Shown: positions 1 through 13,061, counted from the stretch's first letter. The stretch: DNA of 64,000 bases from Dioszegia crocea (GCA_001600615.1 BCKK01000001.1:3229826-3293825); one strand, 5' to 3'. The notes: generated by a model not told the origin, from the sequence alone. Numbers and translations: made by a program.

Positions 1-3000
1 AAGGCTGGCTGAGCAGATCCTTGCGCTGGAGTTTCAGTGGATGATGGTGGAGGCTAAGCAGGCCGCGAAAGCACTCACCTCTACACCAAGTCGTTTCATA
101 GCCTCCAAGATGTTCAGGTTAGGACATAAGATTGTCACCTGTTACTCAGCCCTGACCAAAGCAATCACTCACCGTCGCTGCGGGGTACTTCGCTCTGAGT
201 CTCGCAACGTCGCTTTTGTCCACACTCTCGACGTCGATGAAGAGGTGACTAAGTGCGGAATTGAATGTCTCATCGGACTGCGCAGCGGTTGAAGGAGCGA
301 TAAAATCCACGTTTAGTCCAAGATCAGACAGACTATGTATCAGCAAGGGTTTATTAAGGTAGACCTACTTTTGGATCAGAACATCTTTGGTCGGTCCTGG
401 CGCGCCGAAGACCAGACAATTTCTGGATGGTCAGTCTCGGCTCGCACCCAAAGCATCTCACTCACGTTTGAGGCAAAGCAGGCCGGATAGTAGCCGTCTC
501 TCGTTCTACCCGAGCGGTGAAGCTGAAAGTAAAGGTCGATCCTTTCCCGTGAACGCTGACTGCGTTACAATCCCCTCCAAGCAGATGGGCGAGTTCTCGA
601 GATATGACCAAGCCGAGGCCACTTCCGCCATAACTCCGAGTGATGCTGCTGTCGATTTGCGAGAAGCTCTGGAATAATTGATCCATTTCTACGCCGTCAG
701 CTAGCGAATTGGGATGACTTACTTCCTGCAGGAATGCCGATGCCGGTATCGGTGACATCTAGCCACACCATCAAATTATCCCCGCTCTCTCCTAATGGCT
801 CGGCCCGCCATTTGATAGAGACAGTTCCTTCAGATGTGAATTTCACAGCATTCGAAATGAGGTTGAGGAGAATTTGCCGGACACGAGTGGGGTCCCCGAC
901 CATCTTTGGAGGATCGGTCTTGATCGAGCTGGAGAGGAAAAGATCGATTCTTTTGCTCTGAGCTGTGGTGGCCATGGTCTCGATAGCAATCTCGACCAGT
1001 TCACGCAAGTCGAAGGGTATGCTTTCCAGGGAGACGGAATTGCTCTCGAGCCGGGAGTAGTCGAGGATGTTGTTGATCAATTCCAGGAGGTGCTCTCCGC
1101 TCGAGATGATGGTGCGCAGCTGTCCCATTTGCACGTCGGATAGCCCTTCCGAGGCTTCAAGCACTGCAGCAAGACCCTGTATGTTCAGCCAATGGTCGGA
1201 TTAATGACTTACGAGTACTGCGGACAGTGGACTGCGCAACTCATGTGAACATGAGCTGAGGAAGAAGCTTTTCACCTGCAGACTGTGTGACAGCTGTGAC
1301 GTTCGGTGGTCGACTTCGTCCTTCAGTCGACGCGTGAAGGATTGTTGATCGTCGATATTGTGGGCGAACGTGGCAAGACAAGAAATCACGTCGCGGGCGG
1401 ATTGCGCTTCAATGAAGAAACTGCTGCTGGTCATGCAGGAGAACAAAATCACCTAGGGTCAGCTTGGGTTGACTCTGCACTCACCCCAGCCTGCTTCCCC
1501 TGTGAAAAAGTCGGAAGGCAAATGAGCATGTACGGGACTTTCCCAGAATAGTATTTGTCGTGTAATTTGATGTTGTCCGGATTTGCTTCGACGATGCCCT
1601 GACGTCAGCTGAGACTTCAATTTGACTCACCTCTCCCGTTCGCGACACCTGTAGCATGATGTTCGATGGAGCCACCTTGGTAATATTCTCATCCGCAAAG
1701 TCAAGCGACAATGCTTCAATGTGGCTGTATGGTCCGGCCGCACGTAGACGCAGTCCGCTTTTGCATTCCGAATCTTGCACAGCAATGGCGGCATAGTCGG
1801 CACGGGTGAACTGCTGTCAGCGCTGGTCCCTACCTGACTCACCTGACATAGCATTTTCAGAAGTGTACATAGCAACTTCGCGGGGTCCTTTTCGGCGGTC
1901 AGAGCGATGGTAGAGCGGAAAAGGGTATGCGAATCCAAACTTTCCGAAGAGCTGACAATGTCGTTGATTGTGGCTACGGACGTCCTCGCGGAACTTAAAG
2001 GAGGTGAACGTGAGATCGAAAGGCGCTGCGAGGGTAATTCAAGTTTTGGAGCATACTCAGGTGCACGACAAGTCCGCTCGAGATGCGCACTGAGTGCGGA
2101 GTATCCCGCAAGTCGATAAGCGGTGGACGCTGCAATGTTGTAAACCCTGGCGGCACGGTGACTTTTTGTGTTGCGAACAACAAGTTTCCCCACGGCGACA
2201 TTGAGAAGGCCTACTGTCAGTCGCGCCGTATTTATGACTCACCTGAGACGTCGTAATGACCCGCTTTGTCTAGGCGATCAATCAGATCATCGGCAGGACT
2301 TATGTCAGTCACTCCCGTCTGGCTGATACCTCGTAAAACATCAAGCATCTCTCGCCGACACTGGTAGTCCACACCTAGGAATCAGCTCATTGCTCCAAAT
2401 CTGACATACCATTAAAGGGAGACGAAATTTTCTCAAAAGCGTTCCGCTCATGAGCTTGCTTGCCTTGCTGAGCGGTGTACAAGGATGTGAGGAAAGCCCA
2501 CTCGCAACCCCAGATGCTATCCCCCAGCTGCGCAACCATCTTGGGGTCCGACTTGTTGATTATTGATTCCACCGTGCTTGACGGAGCGTCATAGAGAATT
2601 GCCAAACGAAGTCGTAGTGTCCTTATCGCACCGGTGTATAGCGGAACCTGTGGCAGATCTTCCCAAGTCTGTGCACTTGGCAGGATCCATCTCTCGCGGT
2701 CGTCCGAGGATTTGCTCAAACTTTCACAGCATTCCAGGCCTACGATCAGTAGCGTCCTAATCTCGAGTGGTCAAGTACTCACCGATTTGCATTGCAACTT
2801 GCGTTTCACGGGCTGCAAAGCCTGCAATAGCCTCATATTCATCTTGCACATCATGAAGAGATATGCGCAGACTTGAAAAACAAACCGTCCCGCATTTTAG
2901 CAGGAAAGCCCCTGCGCCGGTCAGCTGAATGACTACAACAATTGCACAGACTTACATCCGGCTATGTCGTGATTGGCCATTGAGATTGCGCAAGCCATGG

Positions 3001-6000
3001 CTTCTCTTTGTCTGTCAAGCGCGGTGGCCAAGGGTTCGAGACACTTTTCATCAGCCCGTTGTTTATAGATATCCACTCGAGATTTGCTCACATGCGACTC
3101 GCTGGCAATGCTTGTCAGGGCAAATGGCGAGAAGTAGGATGAGGGGTATCTCTCTGCTAATTCACGGGCGAGCTGCATCAGAATCTTTTTAATTTGGCGA
3201 TCGGTGGCCTACGGTCAGAAGGTAGCTACAGATCAACTCACAATTTGAACACCCAGACTGACAATACTCGAGGAATACTCCAGAGGGCAGCCAAGCTCAG
3301 ACATCACGGAGGCGGACAATTTGAAGAGGTCCGATTTAGCTTGGATGTCGCTATTGGCGTAGATTGTAGGTATCACATAACCTAGCCTTTCAGCGAAATC
3401 CCTATCCCAACGATCCAAGTGACTCACCGATCAGGCCCAGAACACGAACGTTGATCCGCTGATGGGCTGAGCATACACCAGACGCAAGAATAGTGTCGCT
3501 TAGCGCCTGCATTCGCTCTGCTGAGTTGATGTCGATCAGAGTCACAGCTGTGGGTGTTTGCGGATTATAACCGCATTTGTCGAGGGCGGCACTGAAGCGC
3601 TGCAGCCCTTCATCTGACCTGCCCGCTACGACATGAGTTCGATCTCTTGATTTGTGGATGGTACCTACCGGCTATGAGTACCCTGATGATCAAGGTCTCG
3701 CAATGGAGTTGGTAGTCCAGAGTCGTGAAGCGCGGCAGAGCCCATGAGAGCTAACAATCAGCTTTACAGGAGACAAAACCTGCCTCGGCCAGTGACTCGT
3801 CGTAGTGTTTGAGGGCGACGCAGACCTCTAGCTGAAGAGATAGGTACCGCAGGAAGCTTTCGGGATATTCCTCCAGCCACTTTTCGCAACCCTCCTGCCC
3901 GTCGACAATGTCTTCGAAGTTCAGCACAGCTTTTTCGGTACTCACCCCGAACAGCGCCCAAAAGCGATTTTGCAGCATTGAATCCTGCTGAAAAGGTACA
4001 ACGGTTCACTGCTTCCAAGAGTACTTGCGTCAACTCTTGGGGATCACCGGTAGGGCCATTCATCGACCGAGCCTTCATGGCATGTTCTGCAGCATCAAAG
4101 GCGTACTCGTCGATAAATTCGGGTTGGCGCAGGGTATTGTACGCTTGGAGGTGTGTTGCGGCGACGAGATCTTCGGGAATAGCCTTGTAGGCAGCTCTCT
4201 GATTGTTAACGTCGTACGGCAACTTGTCACGCACTCTTTGTCGATCATGTGTAAACACTATGCCCTTGTCGCTGAGGGAGATGATACCCGCATGCTTTGC
4301 GCTCGCGATTTGTTCCTCAAACATATGGTCCGTTATACTCAGAGCTGAGCATACGACACCGGGGCTGATGTTTTGAGGCAAACACGATAGGAGCTACGAC
4401 TGTAAGAGACAATCTATCGAGCGACCTACATGAAGCAAGTTTTGGGTCTCTGCCGGGAGCCGACGATTAAGGCCCTCCAGATAGTCATCCACATTCTGCT
4501 TCACCAAATAGGGGTATACCGCATTCAGGTCGAAACGCCAGCATGTCGCTGAATAATCGAACGTCACAGCTTCAGATTCGATCTATGTGTGAGCTTTAAG
4601 TAAACAAACAACTTACAAGACTGGTGAGTAGAGCTCGGAGATAAAGCGGACTACCGCCTGTTTCGGCGTATAGAAGACTGTAGAAGGTGTCCGCTTGGTC
4701 GATGGGAGCTCCAAATGCTTGTTGTATGATTCGCGCAACTGCCTGTTGGTCCAGGGATGGCACAACCACAGGATAGTAGATGGCTGACAACAATTCCTTT
4801 TCCGAAGGAGGTTCAGGGCCCTCTACACGATGCAGGGAAAGTACCAGAACGTTCAATAAGGGTTGACCTTCACTGAGTACGTCACGCCAGCTGCGGATTA
4901 GCCCTGACTTATATCGTACTCACATCTTGTGTTCCTCAGTATGCATCCACTGTACATCGTCGATGAGGAGGATGAGCGGTCTGATGGGGGATGAAAATCG
5001 TTGCAGGAGCCGTTTGCACCACAGCTTGAAGGCGGGTATGAATGCGCTCCAATCGATAGCTTGTAGGCTGGGAGGATCACCGCCTAAGAGGAGGAGCTTC
5101 TGCACGTCGTTCGGGAGCATAAAGTAGAACACCGAAAAGTGGGGACCGAGTGTAGTCCGGATGACGCTTGCCCATTCGCGAGCGTCTTCCCGAGGATCGG
5201 CCAGTAGGCGATACAGAAGAGACCGAAATAATTGGATGAAACAAGCGAGAGGTTTCTGGACTTGCTCTTCCAATTTGGCGTAAGCTACGAGGCAGTCATA
5301 CCGATCTGAATGACAAGCCCAGGAGCAAGCTAAAGACGTTTTGCCACTCCCACTCGAGCCCCAGATATCGATATACCTGTATCGGCCATCTGAGCCCTGC
5401 TGTCTCACCAGCGACAGGTGCTGGTCGAATGTGGAGCATTGCGACTCCCGACAGATCGGCGAGGAAGGATACTCGAAACGAGCCTGGTGGTCGATGGCTC
5501 CGATTGCAAAATCCGACAGATCCGCTGCGCCCCGTTGGGCGGCAAGGATCTTGCTCAAGTCGTACATCACGGAGTCGAAATGCTGGTATCGCTCCCGCTC
5601 ATCCCTGGCCAGACACCGCATAATCACCTCATCGACAGCGGAAGAGAGAGCATCTGCTTGGAAAGACCGATTAGGATGCGCGGAAGGATTGGGAATGACG
5701 ACATGGAGATGAGCCTGGACATCGGCCAAGAGGTCAAGATTCGAGCCCTGAGGAAGGCCATCGATTGGCGCGCCGACGAGCAGCTCGTACGCCATCGCCC
5801 CGAATGCGTAAATGTCGTCGGCGACTCCGCACTCGCGCCCATTGATTGCTTTCGGTGACAAGCTCCGGATGTGATTCCGAACGAACTCGTCCGTAAGAGG
5901 GCGACTGGAAGTGGATAGTGCGAGGGTGGAAAAGAGTGTTTGGTCGAGAGCTGGAGAGTGGGAGGATGCACCGGAGCCGGGCTTAGCGTTGATGAAGGCT

Positions 6001-6775
6001 GCCTCAAGATGCCGGAGACCAACGGCAAGGGTAGGTTCTCGTCTGATGACAAATGAGACGGGGTCTAGTACAGCTAGGGTGAGGCCAATCTGGTGAATTT
6101 GCTTCGGGTGTCAGTTGCGCTTGTCTCAGTCTCTCAGCAACTCACATTTACGCAGCGCGCAATCTCGACAAACACTTCTGCCGCCTTGACGTATCCTGGA
6201 TGCCCACTCGCCGAACTATCGCTCATCTCCACATCGCTATTGGACACTGTCCGATCCGACGGTAGACCGACCTGCTCCTTCCAGTAATCCGTCAACGCCT
6301 GAGTTGATTGATCCCAGCCAGCTTCGGGTCGGGTTATCAACCACGTCCCATCCGAGTCTTCCCACCAGGCCAAAACCTCCTTGTCCATCCCCCACTTGTT
6401 CTTCTTCTTCTGACCCGATGGTGTCGCGCAATCCATCGCGACGATCTGAGCGAGTCTCAGAAATGCTGAGGCACAAGCTCGTAGTTTCGCGCTGTCCGCT
6501 CGATCGATGCCGGGTAAAGGAGCAGCAAAATAGCGAACCCGTACTGTTTCGCCTGGCTCTATGGTCACGATGGTCGGTCTGGAGGCTGTCTGATATATTC
6601 TGGCGAGCCCTATTGAGGCAGCTGGATTGGGAGTACTGGTCGAGGAGCTGGAGGAAGATGCCGAGTGTGAGGTATCTGAGCCGGGTAGGTTGTCTTCCGA
6701 TGGATATGCTGGATCTGGTCTGTAATCATGGAGCCCATGACGACCCAGCATGTCGCCGGTAGGTCTAGGTCCCAT
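1..6775 (-). CDS. Group X hybrid histidine kinase (kinase-like + AAA ATPase + GAF region + HisKA/HATPase), 3' end outside window
   Basis: Large intron-rich sensor kinase, probably feeding an HPt/response-regulator phosphorelay. Reading down from 6775 (MGPRPTGD): a divergent Ser/Thr kinase-like domain whose C-lobe is clear near 5700-5860 (VADDIYAFGAMAYELL), then an ATPase/NACHT-like module with Walker A GSSGSGKTS near 5340 and Walker B-like LILLIDDVQW near 4940. A long central helical and GAF-type region follows (about 1500-4900). The histidine kinase core has the H-box SHELRSPLSAV near 1210-1250, N-box LLNLISNAVKF near 845-885, D-box DTGIGIP near 740 and G2 GGSGLGLVIS near 600. The residues at 146-346 lie between the ATPase and the receiver expected beyond position 1. 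The order kinase-ATPase-GAF-HK matches Chk1/Mak1-type group X enzymes of fungi. Many short introns; exon joins were not all resolved. Start is the first good ATG and is uncertain. It is divergent from the 7135 gene, about 360 bp apart. Confidence 0.85.
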
Positions 6776-7134
6776 GATGACGAGTGGGAACTTCGAGCGG
6801 CTGGCCAGTACTTTTTGTGAGACAAGAAAGACGGAGAGATCGGCAAGATTCCAGAAATTGATACTGAGGCACCGCTCTTTTCTTGGTCGGTAAGATGATT
6901 ATTCAGTCATTCTAGCTCTGATTTGAATGCTTTCAACGGCTTCATCCTTCACATACACACCCTGTAGTAGGCCTCTGGGATACCCGTTTGGTACATGCAT
7001 ACGAATCCGGTCTGTCGCAGATACACACGCAGCTGTCGGATCTAGGCTCCAAGTTCTGGCCCGTTTATGCCGGCATCGCCGATCTCCCTACTCCGAGCCT
7101 AAATATCAGATAAACAACCTCTCTGCTTCACTCA

Positions 7135-8832
7135 TGCAATCCGCGTCAATGTACCCCCTCGTCGCACCTCCCACGCCCTTCTTGCCGACTGCGGCGTACG
7201 ACTATGATGATCAAAGTCTTCTCATCGACGCCGAGCTGTCTTTTGACGACTCCCACGACGCCTGGCCTCAATCCCCAGGCGTGCACCAACCGTACTGCCA
7301 AACCGGGCATGTATTAGTCAAAGCCTTGCTGGGTGGTGGCAAAGCGAGAACGGACGCAGCAGGAGAGAGGGAGAGGAGCTCCCGCGGCAGCAAGCAGGAA
7401 GAAGGTCTCATATCGGCCAAGAGGACACGCTCAGCTAGCCCGGTGGAGACGCATAAACAGAAAAGAAGTGAGCGGACATTTGAATGACCTCAGTCAGTGT
7501 GCTCACAATCCAGCCAAGCCCCCTACACCCATCCGCGACGACTTCTATTCTCGTCGCGTCAAAGATTCCGATCGCAGGTCCAGCTTGGTCGCTCGGCATA
7601 CGGCTGTGGACGGCAGCGTCCTGTCCCGCTCGATCAGCCAGGCATCTGTGCGGTCCGCGGTATCAGCACGCTCGAGTACTCGTCAACAATCAACTTCTGT
7701 GCTCAGTTTATCGAGCTCGTTGCAGCATGCTCCAGGCCCATCTCGAGAAACTTCTCCACGTCCCGCTCTCGAGCCATCACGCCGAGATATTCCGCTCGAT
7801 CTCCCTCTCAACCCTACAGATCTGGTTCGTGCTCTTCCTCGGCTGAGCGCGGACTCATCTTCACGACGAGACTCTCTATCAGAGCAAGTCACTGGCTTGT
7901 GGTCGCGACTTATCGGGCGGAGCAGCACGAGTAGGCTTGGCGGTTCCGTGTCCTCAGATGAAAGGCGACCCACACCGGGGCGAGGACAGGAAGTACAGGG
8001 ATCGCCGAACGGCCTCGAGGGTGAGAAGCGGGGTTCGGAAGATGACTCCGAGCTGCTAAGCCGAAACATGGATGGGTTGGACGGAGGAGGGCTGGGAAGG
8101 CCAAATAGATTTTCTCAGATTGGGCTTTGAGATAAAGCAGCTCCCCTATTGCGACTTCCCCCTGCTCTAACCCGTCCGAAAGCTCAGAACCTCGTTACTG
8201 CTGCTCGAGCACTCCAGCCAAAGAGAAGCATCTCTACCACTCAACCTCTGCCATCCACCAATCGACTGGTTGGGGGGCAACACAAACCAATCTACCATCC
8301 TCATGTCCGCCCACACGACCCTGCTCAGGCGAAACCTTCAGTCCATCTTCGAACAAGCAACTCAGAGACAGCGGCATCCTTCACTGCCCGAGCCATATCT
8401 CGCTTGCCCGCGCCCGGCAAGGGATCGACGTCTTCTTCTCGGCCTGTCCACGTCCGAGCCACGGAGCGCGCGAACGACCTTGCGGTAAAGCGTGAGACGT
8501 ATGAGCGGCTAGCTCGGGAAGCTGCCGAAGAGCGATCGCGGTCGATGTCTGGGTATAAAGCACCCCCACTTCGCGCGGCTGGCGGGATGACAAGGACCAA
8601 ACCTATCGCAGGCAGCACCCCGGGCAAGGCGAGCAGGCAACGTGCCGAGGAGAGGGCGAGATTTGAGCGGGGCTTGAGAGAACGGCACGCGGAGAAGGAG
8701 AGGCGTGATGAAGAGTTGAAGAGGGCAAGGGAGGAGATGGAGCAGGCTGAGGTGGCGACGGAGAGGGATGCAAGGATTGTCTGGGCCAAGGGTGTGCCGG
8801 GAATGTATTCCAGGCGAGAGGAGATAGGTTGA
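7135..8832 (+). CDS. Low-complexity protein with TPX2-like C-terminal region (possibly two genes)
   Basis: Two long open stretches lie in one reading frame, separated by a single TGA at 8128-8130. The first (exon from 7135, intron 7468-7513, then to 8130) is Ser/Arg/Pro-rich with no recognised domain. The second (about 8131-8832) has no good ATG near its beginning, so it is probably a 3' exon. A GTGAGA donor at 8021 and a CAG acceptor at 8140 would remove a 120-nt segment holding the TGA and keep frame. The C-terminus (RAEERARFERGLRERHAEKE, then a Glu/Arg coiled coil and WAKGVPGMY) resembles the TPX2 C-terminal microtubule-associated domain, suggesting a spindle protein; this is a motif-level guess. 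An upstream in-frame ATG at 6927 is possible. If the segment is not spliced, 7135-8130 and an 8.1-8.8 kb gene with an unseen first exon are separate. Confidence 0.5.
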
Positions 8833-9093
8833 TCACGTTTTTTGTCATTCAATAGAGGCGCTGGGCGGAGATCAGGTGTGGGAATCGCAGGCTGTTGAGA
8901 TTTGTCGTGGAGGTGGTTACAAGACTGTGTTGATCCGCGCCGCGACAGACGAGCAAGCTTCCTAAAGGCTCCTCAGGCCTTAGGCCTTAGGCCTCTCGAC
9001 TCTACGAGCGCAGGCCCTCTTGTAACGTTACGTCATAGCATTCCTTGGTTCAGGCAACCTCTTTGACATGCTGGAGTTGTACATACCAGGGAC
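8833..9093. other. Short intergenic stretch with a 7-bp tandem repeat
   Basis: Gap of about 260 bp between the TPX2-like gene and APP1. It holds a TTAGGCC-type tandem at 8975-8994 (AGGCCT repeated with TTAGGCC spacing) and an ACGTTACGTCA stretch near 9024-9035 that looks like a bZIP/CRE-type site. No coding signal. Presumably the APP1 promoter. Confidence 0.4.
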
Positions 9094-11799
9094 ATGCTCT
9101 CTCTTGGCAATATCCATCGTACATCTCCTCATTTCCACACGTTACACCGGGCATCCAAGACTGCAACTCGCCAATTGTCCAACCTTCCCTGTCGAACCAC
9201 CTCCGTCGAGCACTCCCGTTGGCATCAGGCCCACAACTCATCTCCGACCTGTATCACTCGCCCGTCTCGTTACCCTCGCACTCTAATTGCATCAGGGCAT
9301 TTCCATAAACAGCTTCACACCAGTGCAGCGGTATACTCCTCTTTCATCGGTAAATGGCTAACGAGAGGACGCGGCATGAGACGAAGAATCGGAGCATGGG
9401 CAGACAGCCTGGGAGTCACGTCCGGACACTCCAGTCGTAATGATCTATCGAGGACACCGGAAGATAGGGAGGGAGAGGAGTTGTTTGTGATGCCCGGCTG
9501 GGCTGTGGTCAATTATCGGGATGGAGGTGAAAGCAAAGATGGCTCGCCTGGTAGGTTTTAATCGTGCTCAATCTACCGATGCTGATATATACACAGCCCC
9601 TTTCGATCTACATGTGTCAGTCTCTGGATTCTGTTCAGAAGCTCGATCACCAAGCACAGTCTCCCGCGCTCAGCGAGTCGTTGTGTCTGTTGTCAGGCGT
9701 GAGTTCTTCCACGGTCGCACTGGAGCCGCCCTAACTGGACAGGCTTCGCATCTCTCCCGAATTTGCCTGGAATGAACCCCGAGGATCAGCCTCTGGGTCC
9801 CTTACCCGCTGCGGTAGGGATGGCTTTCCTTGAGCAAGCGGCAGAAGATGGTGAAGATGAGAACAACAAACCCCGACACCATCATCATCTACCTTATACC
9901 CCAAGGAAGAAACGTACTCCATCGGCGATGGCTGTACCGAGTGCCACATCCAGCCTACCACCAATGACACCCCTCACTTCCGACTCGCCGGGAGCCGCTA
10001 GCGCTGGATCCACCCAGACATCATCTCGGCCCGGATCTGTCCGCACATTGTCACGCCAATCCTCCATTTCGTCCACCGATACTGCGTTTTCAGACAAGGC
10101 TTCGATCAGAGCCGCCCATGGCAATTTGAACGCGCGACTGGCCCCGTTCTGGTCCAGCGTACTTCCCAGTCGGCGTGTCTTATTTGACATATACACCTCG
10201 CCCCCGACTGCGAAGTCGGACAACCTTTCAGCAGAAGAGGATGACGAAGCCCTTGATAAGGCAGCGCCGGACCAAGATCCTCTTCACTCGTTTGAGTTCT
10301 TCACAGACTCTAATGGTCATTTCTCCCAGGTCGTCGTCGTGCCTTGGGAGAAATTGTGCACGACCCCCTCGACGGTGGAAGCGGTTTTCAATTCCCCAAC
10401 TGGGCAGGGCGCAACCACACCACTCATAGGCTGGAAGCTCAAGCTTCGTTCTCGTCTAGACTACGAGGTCCTGCCAGTGGCGGAGAGCGACATGTCTTAC
10501 AGACAACGTATCGCTCGGGCGGTGTCGTCCTACGGTGAGGACGCGGTGGATACACCGGTGAAGCGGTCAGCGCCTACAGGATCTGGGTCCACGAACGAGC
10601 CTGCCATGGAGAAGCTGTCTTTGAACACTCCTGGAGAGCCGCAGGTGATAGAGTGGACGACAATCAGAGTTGGAAGTGCTGGCGGAGTCCATGTCATCTC
10701 AGATTTGGTGAGTGGCGTTCTTTGATTATTGACCAAGCTGATCTATAGGACGATACTGTGAAACATAGTGATATTCTGGCAGGGCCACGGGAGGTGTTCA
10801 GGTGAGTTTGAAATCGGTGCAAATACTGACCGCCAGGAACGTCTTCTGTCGACCGCTGGAAGAGATCTGCGTTCCTGAGATGGACTCGATGTACCGACGG
10901 TTTGAGGATCGGGGTGTTGCCGGCTTTCACTTTGTTGTGCGTTTCTTGTCCCTGCCTGAGAAGATTAGCTGATCAATTAGTCAAACTCACCGTCACAACT
11001 GTTCCCCAGTATACGCCGATTCTTGACTGTCAACTCCTTCCCCCCTCGTCACTCTATAAAGGTATCACTTCCATCGAGTAGCAGTTAACCCTTACTAATT
11101 GCTCAGCTCAAATACTACGGCGGACGCTCCATCTTCTCTTCCCTATACGACTCGCCTGCGGAGCGCAAACGATCATCCCTCCATGAGCTCTTCAAAGCTT
11201 TCCCTACTGCCTCATTCATCATGTTTGGTGACTCCGCCGAACAAGACCTCGAATTGTATATGGAGTTTGCCAAATTGTGGCCTGAAAGAGTGGCAGCGGT
11301 GGCTATCAGAGATGTAACGAGCGATAGAGCTACGGAGGTGTATCGTGAAGCGGAGAAAGCTGGATTAGGCGTGGACGGTAAGGGATTATCGGCTTCAAGC
11401 TCGGTCACATCGCTACCTCTGGTTGACGAGCCTGTAGACGTTACTTCTACAGGTCCAGACGCGACGGCAAACCGCACCACAACTAGCTCTACCCTCTTGT
11501 CGCCAGCCCCACTGCCAAGTGACACGAATACAGGTCCGCACATGCCTGGAGAGCTACCCGGAACTCTACGTCCCCCCTCCCTACTGCGCACCACCTCTAC
11601 TGCATCATCTGTGCTTTCTGAGGAGGATCTGCAATCTTTATCCTCGTCGCAGAAGAAGATCCTCCAGCGGGCCGTTACTTGGCAGTCACGAATGGACAAG
11701 GCGCGGAAGGAAAAACCGGAGAAGATGGTTTTGATGTTTTACAAGGATCCCTTGGAGGTGGAAGAGGAGGTCGCCGGGTTGATTGATAGGTTGAAGTGA
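9094..11799 (+). CDS. APP1: App1-type phosphatidate phosphatase (DUF2183)
   Basis: Mg-dependent phosphatidate phosphatase of the App1 family, which makes diacylglycerol and in yeast works at actin patches and endocytic sites. Seven exons keep frame: 9094-9550, 9597-9698, 9743-10707, 10749-10801, 10837-10936, 10981-11061, 11107-11799 (816 aa). The catalytic DxDxT motif is split by the 10708-10748 intron and reads DLDDTVKHSD. It is followed by the family blocks NVFCRPLEEICVPEM, FHFVSNSPSQLFP, LKYYGGRSIFSSLY and IMFGDSAEQDLELY. The N-terminal block ELFVMPGWAVVNYRD also fits fungal App1. The region after about 11380 is Ser/Thr-rich and probably disordered. The first ~90 residues are basic, nearly free of acidic residues and contain QLHTSAAVY, like a mitochondrial presequence; a shorter start at the ATG near 9376 is possible. 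Confidence 0.92.
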
Positions 11800-11886
11800 G
11801 GGTGGAGGAGGTAGGGAGCACTCTCAGGCGGTAATTGGGTTGTAGTTGATACATCGGAAATGTTCCCACATTCTATAGTCTATTTT

Positions 11887-12991
11887 CTATGTTGACGAAT
11901 CCTTCTCCGCCTCCTTCTCCGCTTGAGTGAGTAGACGCCCCTTCGCTATCTTCTCTGTTCGTTCACTGAATCGGTCTCCCAGGAGATCAAAATGTGGCCG
12001 AAGCACATGTCCAATCTTGACTAGCTCTTCGCACACGTCGACAAGTCGATCCCGATTAGATGATGGGATTAATCTTCCTGCTGGAGTGAAAGCCTTCCAA
12101 GCTAGTGGTAATGAGGACTGTTCATTAGCCCTTTTCAAACATTGGTAAAAGAGAAAGGCACCTGATTTGGTATGACGAACATCCTCATCCACCTGCCCAG
12201 TAGGCGCAGGGTGTTTACGGTGTTGAAGGACTGGCTTCCACCATTGACCTTGGTATTAGCGGGCAAATCTCAACTCTCTTACCTGAGCGAAGGCGAGACA
12301 TTTTCCCTGGGTCGGCCGCACCGAACCGATAGATAGTGGTATCCAATCGACTGTATTCGTAAGCTTCAGAAAGCAAGGGGGTACATCGGACCCACTTTGA
12401 TTCTTCATCACGGCGGTGATTGTTCCGTGCTGCTCGGGCGAAGACCAGAAGTGCGCGTCACTCCACTCGCTCAGACTTCGTAGTTCCTGCACCTTTGGGT
12501 GATCGTCAGATATCTCGTCCTTGACGGGAAGGCCCAAGGGGTTGTAAACGCGGACTTCACAACCTAGTCGATGGAGTATCCTCGACGCTTCATAAGCCAT
12601 GAGCTTGGCATATGACCTACATCATCAGCTCATCCTGGGCCGGGTCTCACCTCTCACGCAGGCTGCCATAGAGTACCAAGACTTTCAGCGGTCCTCCATT
12701 TTGCGAGCTAGTCTCCGCAAATATCCTCGCTGTGTCCAGGGCCAGATCAGCCGTCCAGTCCTCGTCTTCCGCAAAGTCTCCTTCCGAGTCCTTCTCAGCG
12801 CCTGGTACTGGCGAAAGGAGGAATGGCTCGTATGGACCGGCGGTCATTGGGTAAGATGGCGAGGGGTGTCTTCCGGAAAACGTGGTGAATGATTGAATCG
12901 GACTCGAGAATGGGTGATAAATCCGGCACGCTTGGACTGCACGAGCGCTGAGAAAGCTCGCAGATGTGATACAGAACCGCGAGATCCGCAT
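11887..12991 (-). CDS. arsH: ArsH-type NADPH-dependent FMN reductase (organoarsenical oxidase/quinone reductase)
   Basis: Flavodoxin-fold ArsH. Introns at 12617-12650, 12351-12395, 12249-12282 and 12118-12161 keep one frame. Diagnostic stretches: [19 protein letters not shown] (FMN-phosphate loop), then [89 protein letters not shown] and [10 protein letters not shown]. ArsH confers resistance to trivalent organoarsenicals and acts as an NADPH-FMN reductase in characterised members. From 12991 ([10 protein letters not shown]) the protein is about 315 aa; the extra N-terminal ~60 residues are basic and Ser-rich, presequence-like. Alternative starts are 13081, which would overlap the divergent gene, and 12847 (MTAGPYEP). 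It is head-to-head with the arsenate-reductase-like gene at 13062, implying a shared promoter. Confidence 0.92.
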
Positions 12992-13061
12992 TAGGTGGGT
13001 GTCAGAGCAACTGTTGTAAGCTTCAGTTCGACGATCAAGGCTGGAAATATGCCATGCCGTA

